The notes: generated by a model from the sequence alone, not told the origin. A stretch of 64,000 nucleotides of DNA from Thalassovita autumnalis (GCF_001458255.1 NZ_CYSB01000047.1:1-64000), one strand, 5' to 3'; shown: positions 19,181 through 28,726, counted from the first letter of the stretch. Program-made: numbers and translations.

Positions 19181-20021
19181 GTTTCAAATCCTTCAAAACC
19201 TCTGCCAGCCCCTGCGTCCAATTCGGGGCCTTTATACCAAAATCAGTCTCTAAATCAGCGCAATCCAGCCGGGAATTCAGTGGCCGCACGGCAGGGGTGG
19301 GATAGTCCGAGGCCGGAATATCGCTGACCTCAGTGGCACGGCCCGCCTGGTGAAAGATCTCGCGCGCAAACTCCGCCCAGCTGGTCGCGGGTTGACCGGC
19401 AAAGTGGTAGATGCCGCGGCTCGGACGCCCCACCTGCATCTGCCCCGCCAGCGACAGTAGCGCTGCCGCAATGGCGCGCGCCGGGGTTGGGCCGCCGATC
19501 TGATCCCCCACCACCGTCAGCTGGTCGCGGGTTTCAGACAGGCGCAGCATGGTTTTGACAAAGTTATTGCCATGAGCAGAAAACACCCAGGAGGTACGCA
19601 ACACCGCATAGCCTGCGCCGCTTTCGGCCACCGCCACCTCACCCGCCCGTTTTGAACGGCCATAGGCATTGAGCGGCGCCACAGGATCATCAGCGCCGCG
19701 CGGCTGATCGCCCTGCCCGTCAAACACATAATCGGTGGAGATATGCAGGAACGGAATGCCCAATTCAGCGCAGGCCCGCGCCATGGCGCCCGGCGCCTCC
19801 CCGTTTACCACGGTGGCCCGCGCCTCCTCTTCTTCGGCCTTGTCCACGGCGGTGTAGGCGGCGGTGTTGATCACCACAGCGGGCCGCAGCGCCATGATCT
19901 GCGCGGCACAGGCGGCAGGATCGCTCAGATCGGCCTCAGCCCGGCCAAGAAACCGCGCGTCCGGGGCCAGCGCCGCCAGCTCCCGCGCCACTTGACCAGA
20001 TCTGCCAAAGACCAAAATCAC
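19173..20021 (-). CDS. rmlD: dTDP-4-dehydrorhamnose reductase
   Basis: 282 residues, starting with GTG (MILVFGRSGQVARELA), a short-chain dehydrogenase NADPH loop. INTAAYTAVDKAEEE, STDYVFDG and the catalytic YGRSK motif are all present. It performs the last reduction to dTDP-L-rhamnose. A 64-base gap, which contains a dispersed motif (20033-20056), separates it from rmlB; the 3' end overlaps rmlA. Confidence 0.95.
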   Translation of the reverse strand: MILVFGRSGQVARELAALAPDARFLGRAEADLSDPAACAAQIMALRPAVVINTAAYTAVDKAEEEEARATVVNGEAPGAMARACAELGIPFLHISTDYVFDGQGDQPRGADDPVAPLNAYGRSKRAGEVAVAESGAGYAVLRTSWVFSAHGNNFVKTMLRLSETRDQLTVVGDQIGGPTPARAIAAALLSLAGQMQVGRPSRGIYHFAGQPATSWAEFAREIFHQAGRATEVSDIPASDYPTPAVRPLNSRLDCADLETDFGIKAPNWTQGLAEVLKDLKHG

Positions 20022-20032
20022 CTGCCCGTGCC

Positions 20033-20056
20033 CTTTTCAACGATCCCCAAATACTC
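20033..20056 (+). repeat. Dispersed intergenic motif, copy 1
   Basis: CTTTTCAACGATCCCCAAAT followed by ACTC, between rmlB and rmlD. Close copies lie at 24715-24737 and, inverted, at 28862-28884 (consensus about CTTTCAWYGWTCCCAAAATA). All three are in intergenic DNA. Function unknown. Confidence 0.55.
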
Positions 20057-20085
20057 CTGCCGGAGGCGCAAATTCCCCAACGCTC

Positions 20086-21135
20086 TCACGCCTTCACCCC
20101 CAGCCGTTCGCCCACACCATCACGCCCCTGCAGCGCCTGCCACCAGGCACTGTTGTCCAGATACCAGTCTACGGTACGCTCCAGCCCTTCCTCGACGGTG
20201 ACCGACGGGCGCCACCCCAACTCATCCCGGATGCGGGTCGGGTCGATGGCGTAGCGGGCATCATGGCCCGGGCGGTCGGTGACAAAGGTGATCTGATCCG
20301 CATAGGAACCACTGTTCAGCGGGCGTTTGCGATCCAATATGGCGCAAAGTGTTTCCACCAGCTGCAGGTTGGTGCGCTCATTCTCGCCGCCGATATTGTA
20401 GCTGCGCCCGACTGTGCCCTTCTGCAACACCGTCAGCAGCGCATCGGCGTGATCTTCCACATAAAGCCAGTCGCGGATGTTGCTGCCATCGCCATAGATC
20501 GGCAGCTCTTTCCCAGCCAGCGCGTTCAGAATGATCACCGGGATCAGCTTCTCGGGGAAGTGATAGGGCCCGTAGTTGTTCGAACAATTGGTCAGCAGCA
20601 CCGGCAGGCCATAGGTCTCGCCCCAGGCGCGCACCAGATGGTCCGAGGCCGCTTTTGAGGCGGAATAGGGACTGCGCGGATCATAAGCGGTGTCTTCTGT
20701 GAACATCACCTCAGGATCGCTGGGCAGGGAGCCATAGACCTCATCGGTGGAGATATGCTGGAAACGAAACCCCTCCGGACGGCCCTGCCCCTCCCACAGG
20801 GTGCGCGCCGCCTGCAGCAGGTGAAAAGTGCCCATGACATTGGTTTCCATAAACACCGCCGGCCCGTCGATCGAGCGATCCACATGGCTTTCGGCGGCCA
20901 GATGCAGCACCGCCTCAGGCTGGTGTTTCTGGAAACAGGCCGCCACCGCCGCGCCATCACGGATATCGACCTGCTCAAACTGATAAAGTGGGCTGTCTGC
21001 TACAGATGCCAGATTGTCCAGACAGGCGGCATAGGTCAGCGCATCCAGGTTCACCACCTCATGGCCCGCCTGCACCGCCTGACGCACCACTGCCGAACCG
21101 ATAAATCCGGCGCCGCCGGTCACCAGGAGCTTCAT
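20086..21135 (-). CDS. rmlB: dTDP-glucose 4,6-dehydratase
   Basis: 349 residues. [17 protein letters not shown] is the NAD-binding loop; [15 protein letters not shown], the catalytic [11 protein letters not shown] and [17 protein letters not shown] are all diagnostic. It converts dTDP-glucose to dTDP-4-keto-6-deoxyglucose. The ATG overlaps the stop of rmlC (ATGA), showing tight translational coupling. Confidence 0.96.
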   Translation of the reverse strand: MKLLVTGGAGFIGSAVVRQAVQAGHEVVNLDALTYAACLDNLASVADSPLYQFEQVDIRDGAAVAACFQKHQPEAVLHLAAESHVDRSIDGPAVFMETNVMGTFHLLQAARTLWEGQGRPEGFRFQHISTDEVYGSLPSDPEVMFTEDTAYDPRSPYSASKAASDHLVRAWGETYGLPVLLTNCSNNYGPYHFPEKLIPVIILNALAGKELPIYGDGSNIRDWLYVEDHADALLTVLQKGTVGRSYNIGGENERTNLQLVETLCAILDRKRPLNSGSYADQITFVTDRPGHDARYAIDPTRIRDELGWRPSVTVEEGLERTVDWYLDNSAWWQALQGRDGVGERLGVKA

Positions 21136-21725
21136 GCCTGCGTTCCTTCATAGGTAAAGGGGCTGTCAAAATCGGCGAGTTGGGGTGCAATAGTGTCTTT
21201 TTCAGACAGCACCGGATCCACTTTCAGCCCCCAGTCGATACCACAACTGTCCCAACGCACCGCACCGTCACAGTCAGGCGCATAGTGATCGGTGCATTTA
21301 TAGATGATCTCAGTATCGGGCTCACGGGTGACAAACCCATGCAGGAAGCCCGCCGGGATCCACAACTGGCGACCGTTTTCATAACTCAGCTCTTCGCCGA
21401 CCCACTGCCCATAAGTGGGGGAGCCTTTGCGGATATCCACAGCAACATCAAACAGCCGGCCCCGCCCACAGCGCACCAGTTTGCCCTGCGCATGGGGCGG
21501 CGCCTGAAAATGCAGCCCGCGCAGGGTGCCAACCTCAAGCGACATCGAATGATTGTCCTGCACAAACTCCGGCAAATGCAGCCCCGCCGCCTCCAGCACC
21601 CGCCGGTTCCAGCTCTCCGAAAAGAACCCGCGATGATCGCCAAACCGCTGCGGCGTCAGCACCACAACACCAGGGAGGGACGTTTTCCTAAGCTCCAAAA
21701 CAGGTTCCTTCACATGCCGTCTCAA
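21132..21725 (-). CDS. rmlC: dTDP-4-dehydrorhamnose 3,5-epimerase
   Basis: 197 residues. The cupin fold shows the family motifs [36 protein letters not shown] and [15 protein letters not shown], with the catalytic histidine in RGLHFQ. It epimerises C3 and C5 of the 4-keto-6-deoxy sugar. First of the four rml genes; the 125-base gap from manC could hold a separate promoter. Confidence 0.95.
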   Translation of the reverse strand: MRRHVKEPVLELRKTSLPGVVVLTPQRFGDHRGFFSESWNRRVLEAAGLHLPEFVQDNHSMSLEVGTLRGLHFQAPPHAQGKLVRCGRGRLFDVAVDIRKGSPTYGQWVGEELSYENGRQLWIPAGFLHGFVTREPDTEIIYKCTDHYAPDCDGAVRWDSCGIDWGLKVDPVLSEKDTIAPQLADFDSPFTYEGTQA

Positions 21726-21850
21726 CAGACGTAGTTGATCTGTTGGCAGCCTATACGCCCATCACATGTTTATCAAAACACTCTCAAAACAGGCGCACGG
21801 GTATCCGAGCACGCCGGCCAATACTACACTGCAAGTGAGAGCCAGCGCTG

Positions 21851-23278
21851 TTAGCCCTTGGCACCCTGCCCCCGGGCATAAACATCTTCGTATCGAATGA
21901 TGTCATCTTCCCCCAGATAGGCCCCGGTCTGCACCTCAATCAGCACCATAGGCACCTTGCCGGGGTTGCGCATCCGGTGCACCGCACCCAGAGGGATAAA
22001 GACCGATTGGTTTTCCGAGACCAGCTGCACCTTCTCGTCAATCGTCACCTCCGCAGTGCCCGAAACCACGATCCAATGTTCTGCGCGATGGTGGTGGGAT
22101 TGCAGCGACAGGGACGCGCCGGGATGCACATGGATCCGCTTCACCTGAAAACGATCGCCGATCACCAGGCTCTCAAACCAGCCCCAGGGACGATGATCTT
22201 TTGGGAAAGTTGTCGCCTGCGCCGCCTTATTCGCCTTCAAAGCATCAACCGCTTTCTTGACGTCCTGCGCCCGGTCCATGCTGGCGACCAGCACCGCATC
22301 GTTCATCGCAACAGTGATCACATTGTCCAGCCCGATGCCGACCACTTCCACCGCGTCATTTTCAGACCGCAGCATGCTGTTGCTGCAATCGATCGAGGTC
22401 GCATCGCCCGAGGTCATCACCCCGCGCGCATCCCGCTCCCCTTCACGCCAGACCGCATCCCAGCCGCCCAAATCAGACCATGCGCCGGTGAAGGGCACAA
22501 CAGACAGGTTGCTTGCCCGCTCCATAACAGCATAGTCGATCGAAATATCATCCGCCTTGGCCCATGGCTCAGGCGCCAACCGGCAAAAGCCCAGATCGCT
22601 CTCCGCGCCATCAACAGCGGCCGCAACCGGCGCCATCAGTTCGGCCGCATAGGCCTCAAATGCCGCCACGATGTCTTTGACCTTAAACAGGAAGATCCCC
22701 GCGTTCCACAGGAAATCACCCGCGGCCAGCATCTCCTCGGCCCGAACCGCGTCCGGTTTTTCCACAAACCGCCGCAAGGCCACAGGACCACCGTCAGAGG
22801 CCTCAGACAGTTCCAGATATCCGTAACCGGTTTCTGGCCGCGTGGGCGCGATGCCAAAGGTCACCAACTGCCCCTGCTCAACCGCCTCAAGCCCGCGCTC
22901 CACCGCGGCCTGAAACGCCGCAACATCTGGCACCACGTGATCGGACGGCGCCACCAGCATGATTGCCTCAGGATCTTCTTTCTGCAGATGCAGTGCGGCC
23001 GACAGAACCGCCGGCGCAGTGTTGCGCCCCTCAGGCTCAATCAGGATCGCACCGGGATCAATGCCAACCTCTTGCAGCTGCTCAACAACAATGAAGCGAA
23101 AATCTGAATTCGTAATCACCACCGGCGCGGCAAAATCCGCCCCCTGCATCCGCAAAGCGGAACCTTGGAACAGGGTGTTTTCCCCCACCAAAGGCACAAA
23201 CTGTTTGGGATAAGACTTACGCGACAAGGGCCACAAACGCGTGCCCGACCCACCGCAGAGAATAACTGGCGTAATCAT
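21851..23278 (-). CDS. manC: Mannose-1-phosphate guanylyltransferase / mannose-6-phosphate isomerase
   Basis: 475 residues, the bifunctional type II PMI-GMP size. The N-terminal nucleotidyltransferase has CGGSGTRLWPLSRKSYPKQF; the FVEKPD sugar-binding motif lies near 170. The C-terminal cupin (from about 355) has PWGWFESL, KRIHVHPGASLSLQSHHHR and EHWIVVSGTAEVT, the isomerase metal site. It makes GDP-mannose, a donor for mannose or, after further steps, fucose or GDP-rhamnose. It lies upstream of rmlC on the same strand and probably heads the operon. Confidence 0.93.
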   Translation of the reverse strand: MITPVILCGGSGTRLWPLSRKSYPKQFVPLVGENTLFQGSALRMQGADFAAPVVITNSDFRFIVVEQLQEVGIDPGAILIEPEGRNTAPAVLSAALHLQKEDPEAIMLVAPSDHVVPDVAAFQAAVERGLEAVEQGQLVTFGIAPTRPETGYGYLELSEASDGGPVALRRFVEKPDAVRAEEMLAAGDFLWNAGIFLFKVKDIVAAFEAYAAELMAPVAAAVDGAESDLGFCRLAPEPWAKADDISIDYAVMERASNLSVVPFTGAWSDLGGWDAVWREGERDARGVMTSGDATSIDCSNSMLRSENDAVEVVGIGLDNVITVAMNDAVLVASMDRAQDVKKAVDALKANKAAQATTFPKDHRPWGWFESLVIGDRFQVKRIHVHPGASLSLQSHHHRAEHWIVVSGTAEVTIDEKVQLVSENQSVFIPLGAVHRMRNPGKVPMVLIEVQTGAYLGEDDIIRYEDVYARGQGAKG

Positions 23279-23369
23279 TGGAAAAACCCTTTTGGTACGA
23301 ACCCTCTAACGGATAGTGCCAGCCCAGTGTCGTTGCAAGTCAGGAGTACCAGCACAGACCATCCCAATC

Positions 23370-24422
23370 TCACCCGGCACTGCCGATATTGGCGGTCCAA
23401 ACGCGGAAACGGCTTTGATCGGTCACTTCCGAAATCAACCCACGCTGCTGCAGCGCATCAAGGTTTCGTTGGACCGAAGCACGGCTGACCCCCGTCATCT
23501 TTTCAGCCGTCGGGGCAGAGATCATTGGCCAAGCCGCAAAGAGGGTCAACAACCGCCCGTGTGTTTTGCCCGACAGATCCTGCGTTTCAGCGGTCGCGCG
23601 CGCGGACCAATCCTCCAGCAGGCGCAGGATCCGAATGGCACGACTGGCGCCGTTGCTGACACCCCTGATCCAATAGCGCAGCTTGCGCTCCGCCGTGCCA
23701 CTGGCCAACAGCGCCGAGGATCCGCCCATCGCAATCGGTGCAAACCTCAGCGCCGCCCCCTTGGCCTGCGCCGCAATCCGCGCGCCAACAACACTGCATT
23801 CCAGCTTGTCACCGGGGCTGCCGATCCCCGCCAAGGGCCAGAGGTGATGGGCAAAACCCCCCAGTGCGATCGGGTGCAGCGCATTGGCCGCCAGAATCGC
23901 CGCGCTCCAACCCTCGATCTTGTCATCCAGCAAGGACTGCTCGCCCACCGGGGTTCGGTTCAAAAACGCCTTCATGCCCTCAAGCGGCTGCAAGTTTCCC
24001 GCAAGCCGTCGATAGGCCCAGGACCCGCGCTCCAAATCCCGGGCATCATCGCCGGGGTGTGACAAGCGCAATTCGGTCCACAGACCCAGCCGCTCCACCG
24101 ACAGCCGCGATCCCGTTATCCAGCCAAGCTGCGCCGCTTCGGTCAGGGCAATCCGCTGCGACCACCCTTTGGGCCCGCGCCGCAACATCTCATCCAGCAC
24201 ACCAAGCAGCCGCGCCGCATCGGCTAGCTCAACCACCAGATCTCGCTGCGCCGCCTGCCAATCTGCGATCTGAGACAGCTCATCGTCAGAGGATCGCGGC
24301 AAAGGCGACAGGAAATCCGGCTCCTCCTCTGGCGGCGCGGGGACGAACCACAGGTCCGCTTCCTCCTGATCCTCTTCCAAATCGGCATTATATGGGTCTG
24401 GGTCGATCATAAACCGGTCCAC
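23370..24422 (-). CDS. DUF1612-like helix-turn-helix protein next to the partition genes
   Basis: 350 residues. An acidic N-terminus (residues 5-50) precedes an all-alpha region; the segment GWITGSRLSVERLGLWTELRL and the following LERGSWAYRRLAG resemble DUF1612 proteins known from alphaproteobacterial plasmids. The C-terminal 60 residues form a helix-turn-helix (APTAEKMTGVSRASVQRNLD ... QRGLISEVT) like a winged regulator. A DNA-binding role is likely; the target is unknown. It lies between parB and manC on the same strand and has a perfect inverted repeat just upstream (24458-24487), which may be its own operator. Confidence 0.6.
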   Translation of the reverse strand: MDRFMIDPDPYNADLEEDQEEADLWFVPAPPEEEPDFLSPLPRSSDDELSQIADWQAAQRDLVVELADAARLLGVLDEMLRRGPKGWSQRIALTEAAQLGWITGSRLSVERLGLWTELRLSHPGDDARDLERGSWAYRRLAGNLQPLEGMKAFLNRTPVGEQSLLDDKIEGWSAAILAANALHPIALGGFAHHLWPLAGIGSPGDKLECSVVGARIAAQAKGAALRFAPIAMGGSSALLASGTAERKLRYWIRGVSNGASRAIRILRLLEDWSARATAETQDLSGKTHGRLLTLFAAWPMISAPTAEKMTGVSRASVQRNLDALQQRGLISEVTDQSRFRVWTANIGSAG

Positions 24423-24457
24423 AGATAGATGTTGGTTTCAAAAACTCTACGAATCTC

Positions 24458-24487
24458 AATGCTCAAAATAAAGCCATTTTGAGCATT
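24458..24487. promoter_or_regulatory. Perfect 12-bp inverted repeat upstream of the DUF1612-like gene
   Basis: AATGCTCAAAAT (24458-24469), a 6-base spacer, then ATTTTGAGCATT (24476-24487). It lies 36-65 bases before the start codon at 24422 and is not followed by a T run, so an operator or mRNA leader hairpin fits better than a terminator. On the minus strand a weak TTGTCC/TTTATT promoter-like pair overlaps it. Confidence 0.5.
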
Positions 24488-24714
24488 ACTTGGACAACAC
24501 GGATTTTTGCCATCTGTATTGACGCATTGCGGATCTGAGGCGCGGCACGTTCCATCAATGTGCGGAAACCGTCAGCTTCACCTCTCCCTAAGCATCCCCA
24601 GGACAGAAGCGAGCATCCAGCCCCCCTCCCCCTCCTCAACCAGACTATAGCCGCTCTCCCAACTGACAGCTCTAAAAATAGTCTCTAATCTGCCAATTCG
24701 AGCCTGATGGTCAC

Positions 24715-24737
24715 CTTTCAATGATCCCAAAATACTC
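24715..24737 (+). repeat. Dispersed intergenic motif, copy 2
   Basis: CTTTCAATGATCCCAAAATA followed by CTC; see the copies at 20033-20056 and 28862-28884. It lies downstream of parB. Confidence 0.55.
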
Positions 24738-24788
24738 ACAAGATCCGCCCTCTCGACCCCCAGCCCCGGTTTTCTCTCGCAAAACACA

Positions 24789-24818
24789 AAACGGTCTGAC
24801 AATTGCCAGACCGTTTTT
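24789..24818. terminator. Bidirectional rho-independent terminator after parB
   Basis: Arms AAACGGTCTG (24789-24798) and CAGACCGTTT (24807-24816) pair perfectly around an 8-base loop. On the plus strand a run of T follows; on the minus strand TTTTGTGTTTT follows, so it can end the parA-parB transcript about 60 bases beyond the parB stop. Confidence 0.75.
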
Positions 24819-24854
24819 CTTCTAACCTATTATAAACAAGTCATAAAACGCGAA

Positions 24855-24868
24855 ATTGCCAATTGGCA
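24855..24868. promoter_or_regulatory. parS: Candidate parS palindrome, left copy
   Basis: TTGCCAATTGGCAA is a perfect 14-bp palindrome, 9 bases beyond the parB stop. An identical copy, inside an identical 18-base block, lies at 28786-28799 just beyond rep, so the pair brackets the whole parB-parA-rep module. Perfect 14-16 bp palindromes are the usual centromere sites of alphaproteobacterial plasmid ParB/RepB proteins. Confidence 0.6.
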
Positions 24869-24877
24869 ACTCCTTCC

Positions 24878-25843
24878 TCACTCTCGCCAGTGGTTCAGAA
24901 ACTGCGCCATGGCGGCGCGCAACGCGGGATCGGACAGGCCGGCGTCAAATTCCAACACCACTTTGCGTCCCGCGCGTTTCATTTTTACGCCCTCTTCGTA
25001 AGGCTCGCCGCAGAAAATCCGCGCTGGCTTCTTGGCGCCACGCTTCTCAGTGGCCACGGCCTTCAACCGTTTCAGCGTCGTGGCCGCATCAATGCTGCCC
25101 CCCGCGGCGCGCTCCCCTGCGATCAAATCCGCCTCTGCCAGAACAGCCTTCTCATGGCTTTTCAACACCGGTTTCAACTGGCGCGCATGCAGCTCTTTCA
25201 GATCACGGATAGACGGGAAGGCCTTCACCACCGCCTCGGGCAGCTTCGCCAGATCCAGATAACGTGACAGCCAGCCCGGGGACACCTCCAGCCGTTCGGC
25301 CATGACCTTCTGGGTGCCGCCATAGTAAAGCGCAATCGCCTGGGCATAGTCCCGCGCGCGCTCAAAATCCGAGATGTCTTCGCGATCCCGGTTTTCGATA
25401 TCAGCCAGGCGAAACGCCTCTTCGTCGGTCAGCTCGCGCTCTTCCACCAGATATTTGAACTGCGGGTAATTGTTGGCCCGCAGCCAACTGACGGCATAGT
25501 GCCGACGCGCGCCGCAGATCACCTCATAGGTGGCACCCTGCCCCGGCGGCAAACGGCGCACAATCGCCGGAAATTCCTGCTGCCCCTGCGATTTGATCCC
25601 ATCGATCAGATCCGCGCAGTTTTCCGGCGTCAGCAAATCATAAGCGCGGTTGTGCCGCTCCCACATCCGGCAATCCGCAGGGTCCACCAGCCGCAGCACC
25701 TTTTCCTGCCGTTCTCCGCTGGCCTGTTCCGCCATGGTGTTCGATCGTTTCAGGAACCGCGCCGAGGCCCGATCTTCCGCCTTTTTGCTTGCGGGCAGCC
25801 CGCTCAGCACATCGTCGAAAACCGCATCATGTCTCTTGCTCAT
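24878..25843 (-). CDS. parB: Plasmid partition protein ParB/RepB
   Basis: 321 residues. The N-terminal ParB domain has [19 protein letters not shown] and [14 protein letters not shown], the CTP-binding GxRR motif, and [21 protein letters not shown] helix-turn-helix follows ([26 protein letters not shown]). It binds a centromere-like palindrome and works with ParA to segregate the replicon. The start overlaps the parA stop (ATGA). The identical palindromes at 24855 and 28786 are its likely targets. Confidence 0.92.
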   Translation of the reverse strand: MSKRHDAVFDDVLSGLPASKKAEDRASARFLKRSNTMAEQASGERQEKVLRLVDPADCRMWERHNRAYDLLTPENCADLIDGIKSQGQQEFPAIVRRLPPGQGATYEVICGARRHYAVSWLRANNYPQFKYLVEERELTDEEAFRLADIENRDREDISDFERARDYAQAIALYYGGTQKVMAERLEVSPGWLSRYLDLAKLPEAVVKAFPSIRDLKELHARQLKPVLKSHEKAVLAEADLIAGERAAGGSIDAATTLKRLKAVATEKRGAKKPARIFCGEPYEEGVKMKRAGRKVVLEFDAGLSDPALRAAMAQFLNHWRE

Positions 25844-27039
25844 AGGATCCCCTCCTTACGCAGGGCTGCATGGTGGCTGGGCCAGGTCTTGCGGATCAGC
25901 ACCTCAATCTCACGTCCCACCGCATCCAGATAGGTGCGGCAGCGCTTGTGTGTTTCCGTCCGGGCAGCGGCGCCGGTGATTTCATAAACGCTCTGCAGAT
26001 TGGCAGCGGCATTGTCGATCTCGGCCGAGTCCTTCAGCACCGCCTGCAGCATGTCCTGCGGGAACACCGCGTCCATCATCCGCTTGATCACCTGATGCGC
26101 GCCTTTCTGGTCGTTCATCTTGGTCGCCAAAACCTTAACAAAATGATAGCCCCGCGCCCCGCCATGTTCGGCCAGCTCATGCAGGGTTGCGCTCATCATG
26201 CGCAGGAAATGCGCGGTGGAGCCGAAATCGATATTGTTGGGCGGCGCCGGGATCACCAGCGCGTTGGCGGCGCGCAGCACCGACAGGGAAATCATCCCAA
26301 GCGCCGGCGGCGGGTCCAGGAGGATCACGTCAAACTGGTCCGAAATAGACTCTATTCCGGCCCGTAGTCTATCCAGCACAAATCCCTCTTCGCGCATGAT
26401 GCGGGCGGCGAATTCATATTCAGCATCATAAAGCCCAAGGTTCGCCGGAATCAGCGCAACACCGGGCCAATAGGTCGCCCGCAGCGCATAATGCAATGAG
26501 GCGGGACCGCCATGCTGGAAGAACGGGTAAAGCGTATCTTCGTTTTCATTCACGTCCACATCCGGGTTCAGCCCAAACATCGACGTGGTGGAGGCCTGGC
26601 TGTCACAATCGATGACACAGACGCGATAGCCTTTCAGTGCCAGATATTGCGCCAAATGCACGGTGACGGTGGATTTGCCCACGCCACCTTTGAAGTTTTG
26701 AACAGCCAGAACCGTCGCCGGGTCCGAAGCCGCCCGATGCGGCAGCGTGCCAAAGACATCGCGCATGCGATTGATCTCGGCCAGGGAATAGCCCGTGCGG
26801 CGACCGGTGGTTGGATCCTTCTCAGGTTCCGGCAGGCGGCCATCGGCCTCCGCATCGCGGATCGCCTTTTCGGTACGCCCCACCATTTCACCGGCCGTGC
26901 GGACGTTGAACCGCACATCCAGTCGTTTTTCAGTGCCCGGCGCAAACAGCCGTTCGCGCAACCGGTCGATGACGATATCTGCGCGGCTTGCCAGCGCCTC
27001 GATCTCATCCAAAGTGATAGGAAAATCAGTCTCTGCCAT
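25840..27039 (-). CDS. parA: Plasmid partition ATPase ParA/RepA
   Basis: 399 residues, the long ParA type. The N-terminal 100 residues carry a MerR-like helix-turn-helix ([20 protein letters not shown]) used by this type for autoregulation. The ATPase domain has the deviant Walker [11 protein letters not shown] near 115-124, [11 protein letters not shown] and [11 protein letters not shown]. It drives segregation together with ParB. A perfect spaced inverted repeat (27139-27252) in the promoter region may be the autoregulatory operator. The gene is divergent from rep, with the origin in between. Confidence 0.93.
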   Translation of the reverse strand: MAETDFPITLDEIEALASRADIVIDRLRERLFAPGTEKRLDVRFNVRTAGEMVGRTEKAIRDAEADGRLPEPEKDPTTGRRTGYSLAEINRMRDVFGTLPHRAASDPATVLAVQNFKGGVGKSTVTVHLAQYLALKGYRVCVIDCDSQASTTSMFGLNPDVDVNENEDTLYPFFQHGGPASLHYALRATYWPGVALIPANLGLYDAEYEFAARIMREEGFVLDRLRAGIESISDQFDVILLDPPPALGMISLSVLRAANALVIPAPPNNIDFGSTAHFLRMMSATLHELAEHGGARGYHFVKVLATKMNDQKGAHQVIKRMMDAVFPQDMLQAVLKDSAEIDNAAANLQSVYEITGAAARTETHKRCRTYLDAVGREIEVLIRKTWPSHHAALRKEGIL

Positions 27040-27356
27040 GATACCCTCTGAAGGTGCCTCATTTTTCTTTTGCGACTATTGTGTCTGCTGGGGGCATCAC
27101 GCTCAAGTGCGAATTTTGGGCATCCTTACTGAAAAAACCGCACTTTGCAGATCGGCAACGTCAGGTTCGCACGTTGCTGGGGATATCCTGTGGAAAATCC
27201 GGTGCGACTGGCGCTGAAAAGGGTGGTTTTGCGCTGAGACCTGCAAAGTGCGCCGATTCCCATTAATCCAAATTGAAAAAACCGGGGTTCCAGATTCTAG
27301 GATTCTATCGTTCAGTCCGGAAGATATGTTTAGAGTCAGACACTAACAACTCTATC
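27040..27356. other. parA promoter region
   Basis: About 320 bases without a gene between parA and the iterons. It contains the spaced inverted repeat at 27139-27252, a shorter nested one (GCAACGT/ACGTTGC, around 27155-27177) and a DnaA-box-like TGTGGAAAA near 27189. No convincing reading frame is present. Confidence 0.5.
27139..27252. promoter_or_regulatory. Spaced perfect 12-bp inverted repeat upstream of parA
   Basis: CGCACTTTGCAG (27139-27150) and CTGCAAAGTGCG (27241-27252) are perfect reverse complements 90 bases apart. A related half, AAGTGCGAATT, occurs near 27105. Position suggests binding sites for ParA's N-terminal helix-turn-helix or ParB. Confidence 0.45.
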
Positions 27357-27563
27357 GCTTACCTATTGGGTGCTTAGGCTTACGTATCGGGTGGTCAAAG
27401 CTTACATTCTGGGACGGTAAGACTTACGGATTGGGGGTCTGAAAGCTTACTTTTCGGGTGGGGAGAATTTGAGCCTATTTAGAGCCTGTTTTGTGCAACA
27501 AATAGAGGGGTCTGCGAATCACTGACGAATCGGGGTGAGTCGCTTAAACTTACAAATTGGGTG
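27357..27563 (+). repeat. oriV: Iteron array, plasmid replication origin
   Basis: Six direct repeats of about 16 bases with consensus RCTTACNNWTYGGGTG begin at 27357, 27378, 27400, 27422, 27445 and 27548. The first five are spaced 21-23 bases, two helical turns, so the initiator would bind one face of the DNA. The sixth stands alone 110 bases before the rep start and may serve autoregulation. A degenerate copy occurs inside rep near 28242. Iterons next to a Rep_3-family gene are the classic layout of an iteron-controlled origin. Confidence 0.85.
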
Positions 27564-27672
27564 CCCCCGCTTTTTGATCTTCTTCTTGGAAGCTTACACC
27601 GCTTCTGATACATAAGTAAGAAATCAATGTAGGCGACCCCGGAAAACCGGGGCGTGATTCCCGAGGCGCAGC

Positions 27673-28722
27673 ATGGCAAACCCACCAAAACAATACCGCA
27701 CGCTGGATGCCCGGCCCAGTGCGGAATCGCTGATCAAACCCGGTGAGCTGGTTGATCTGGTTGAGGTCACGCCGCTGACCCTGACCGACCGTCGCATCTA
27801 TAACCAGCTGCTGGAAAATGCCTGGGACGGGATTGATAAGCCGGTCACCCATGTCATTGCCAAATCTGCGCTGCGCGGGTCGCATAATTCCAATGACCGC
27901 GTGGGTGAGTCGATTGAGCGGCTGATGTCGGCGATTGTGAAGGTGCAGGTGGAATGGGACGGTGAGCCGGCGATTGAACGGGTGCAGCTGTTGGGCGGCT
28001 CGGTCGAGGGGCTGCGCAAGGATGGGATGCTGGAATATGAGATCCCGGCGCGGCTGCGGCGGATCATTTCCAACTCCACCATCTTTGCCCGGCTGCAGCG
28101 TGAGGTGATGTTTGCGCTCAGCTCCAAATATGCGCTGACGCTTTATGAGATGGTGCAGAAGCGCGGCAATCTGCGCTGGAAATCCTCGGAGAAATTTTCG
28201 CTGGAGGCGCTGCGCGGAATCTTGGGCGTCCCAAAAGGTAAGCTTACGTCTTGGTCAAACCTGCGGATGCGGGCGATTGAGCCGGCGGTGGCAGAGGTCT
28301 CTGAGCTGAGCGACTATGTCGTCGAAGTCTCACCGGTGAAAACCGGGCGGTCGGTGACCCATGTGGAAATCCGCTGGTGGCGCAAGGATGGTGCTGGTCA
28401 GGGGGAGGCGGAGCGCGCGTTGCAATATGCCTCCACCGGGCGGCGTGTCAGGGCGCAGGAACGGGCGGAGAAGGTGGTGTCGCCGGACCCGCAGACGGCC
28501 GTGCCACAGGCCCCGGGGTTGAAGCCACGACCGGCCCGGATTGCCGGTGATCCACTTCGCACGGAAACCTATGAAACCGCGCGGCTGCGCCATCCCGGCT
28601 ATGACATTTACTTCGTGGAAAGCGAATGGCGGGCTTGGGCGGCAGGTAAGGGGGAGGCCAAGGATCCCGATCGCGCGTTTCTGGCGTTTTTCAAGAAGTT
28701 TGCTGAGGCAAACCCGATCTGA
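27673..28722 (+). CDS. repA: Replication initiator protein, Rep_3 family
   Basis: 349 residues. Two winged-helix regions are recognisable: the first around 35-150 (LTLTDRRIYNQLLENAW), the second 150-250 with SSKYALTLYEMVQKRG, FSLEALRGILGVP and MRAIEPAVAEVSELSDYVVEV, as in Rep_3 initiators. The C-terminal 90 residues are variable. It should bind the iterons at 27357-27563 and open the origin. Placement beside parAB and a rhamnose operon fits the RepA-type plasmids of the Roseobacter group; which compatibility group cannot be decided without alignment. Confidence 0.85.
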   Translation: MANPPKQYRTLDARPSAESLIKPGELVDLVEVTPLTLTDRRIYNQLLENAWDGIDKPVTHVIAKSALRGSHNSNDRVGESIERLMSAIVKVQVEWDGEPAIERVQLLGGSVEGLRKDGMLEYEIPARLRRIISNSTIFARLQREVMFALSSKYALTLYEMVQKRGNLRWKSSEKFSLEALRGILGVPKGKLTSWSNLRMRAIEPAVAEVSELSDYVVEVSPVKTGRSVTHVEIRWWRKDGAGQGEAERALQYASTGRRVRAQERAEKVVSPDPQTAVPQAPGLKPRPARIAGDPLRTETYETARLRHPGYDIYFVESEWRAWAAGKGEAKDPDRAFLAFFKKFAEANPI

Positions 28723-28726
28723 CCTT

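Larger units (their letters stand above)
24423..24877. other. Intergenic region between the DUF1612-like gene and parB
   Basis: 455 bases, more AT-rich than its surroundings. It holds a perfect inverted repeat (24458-24487), a dispersed motif (24715-24737), a terminator-like hairpin (24789-24818) and a 14-base palindrome (24855-24868). A 74-codon frame on the minus strand runs through the motif and the terminator arm and was not called. Confidence 0.6.

Noticed and set aside
24578-24802. 74-codon frame between the DUF1612-like gene and parB
   Set aside because: It runs through a dispersed motif and starts within a terminator arm; no ribosome site or family similarity.
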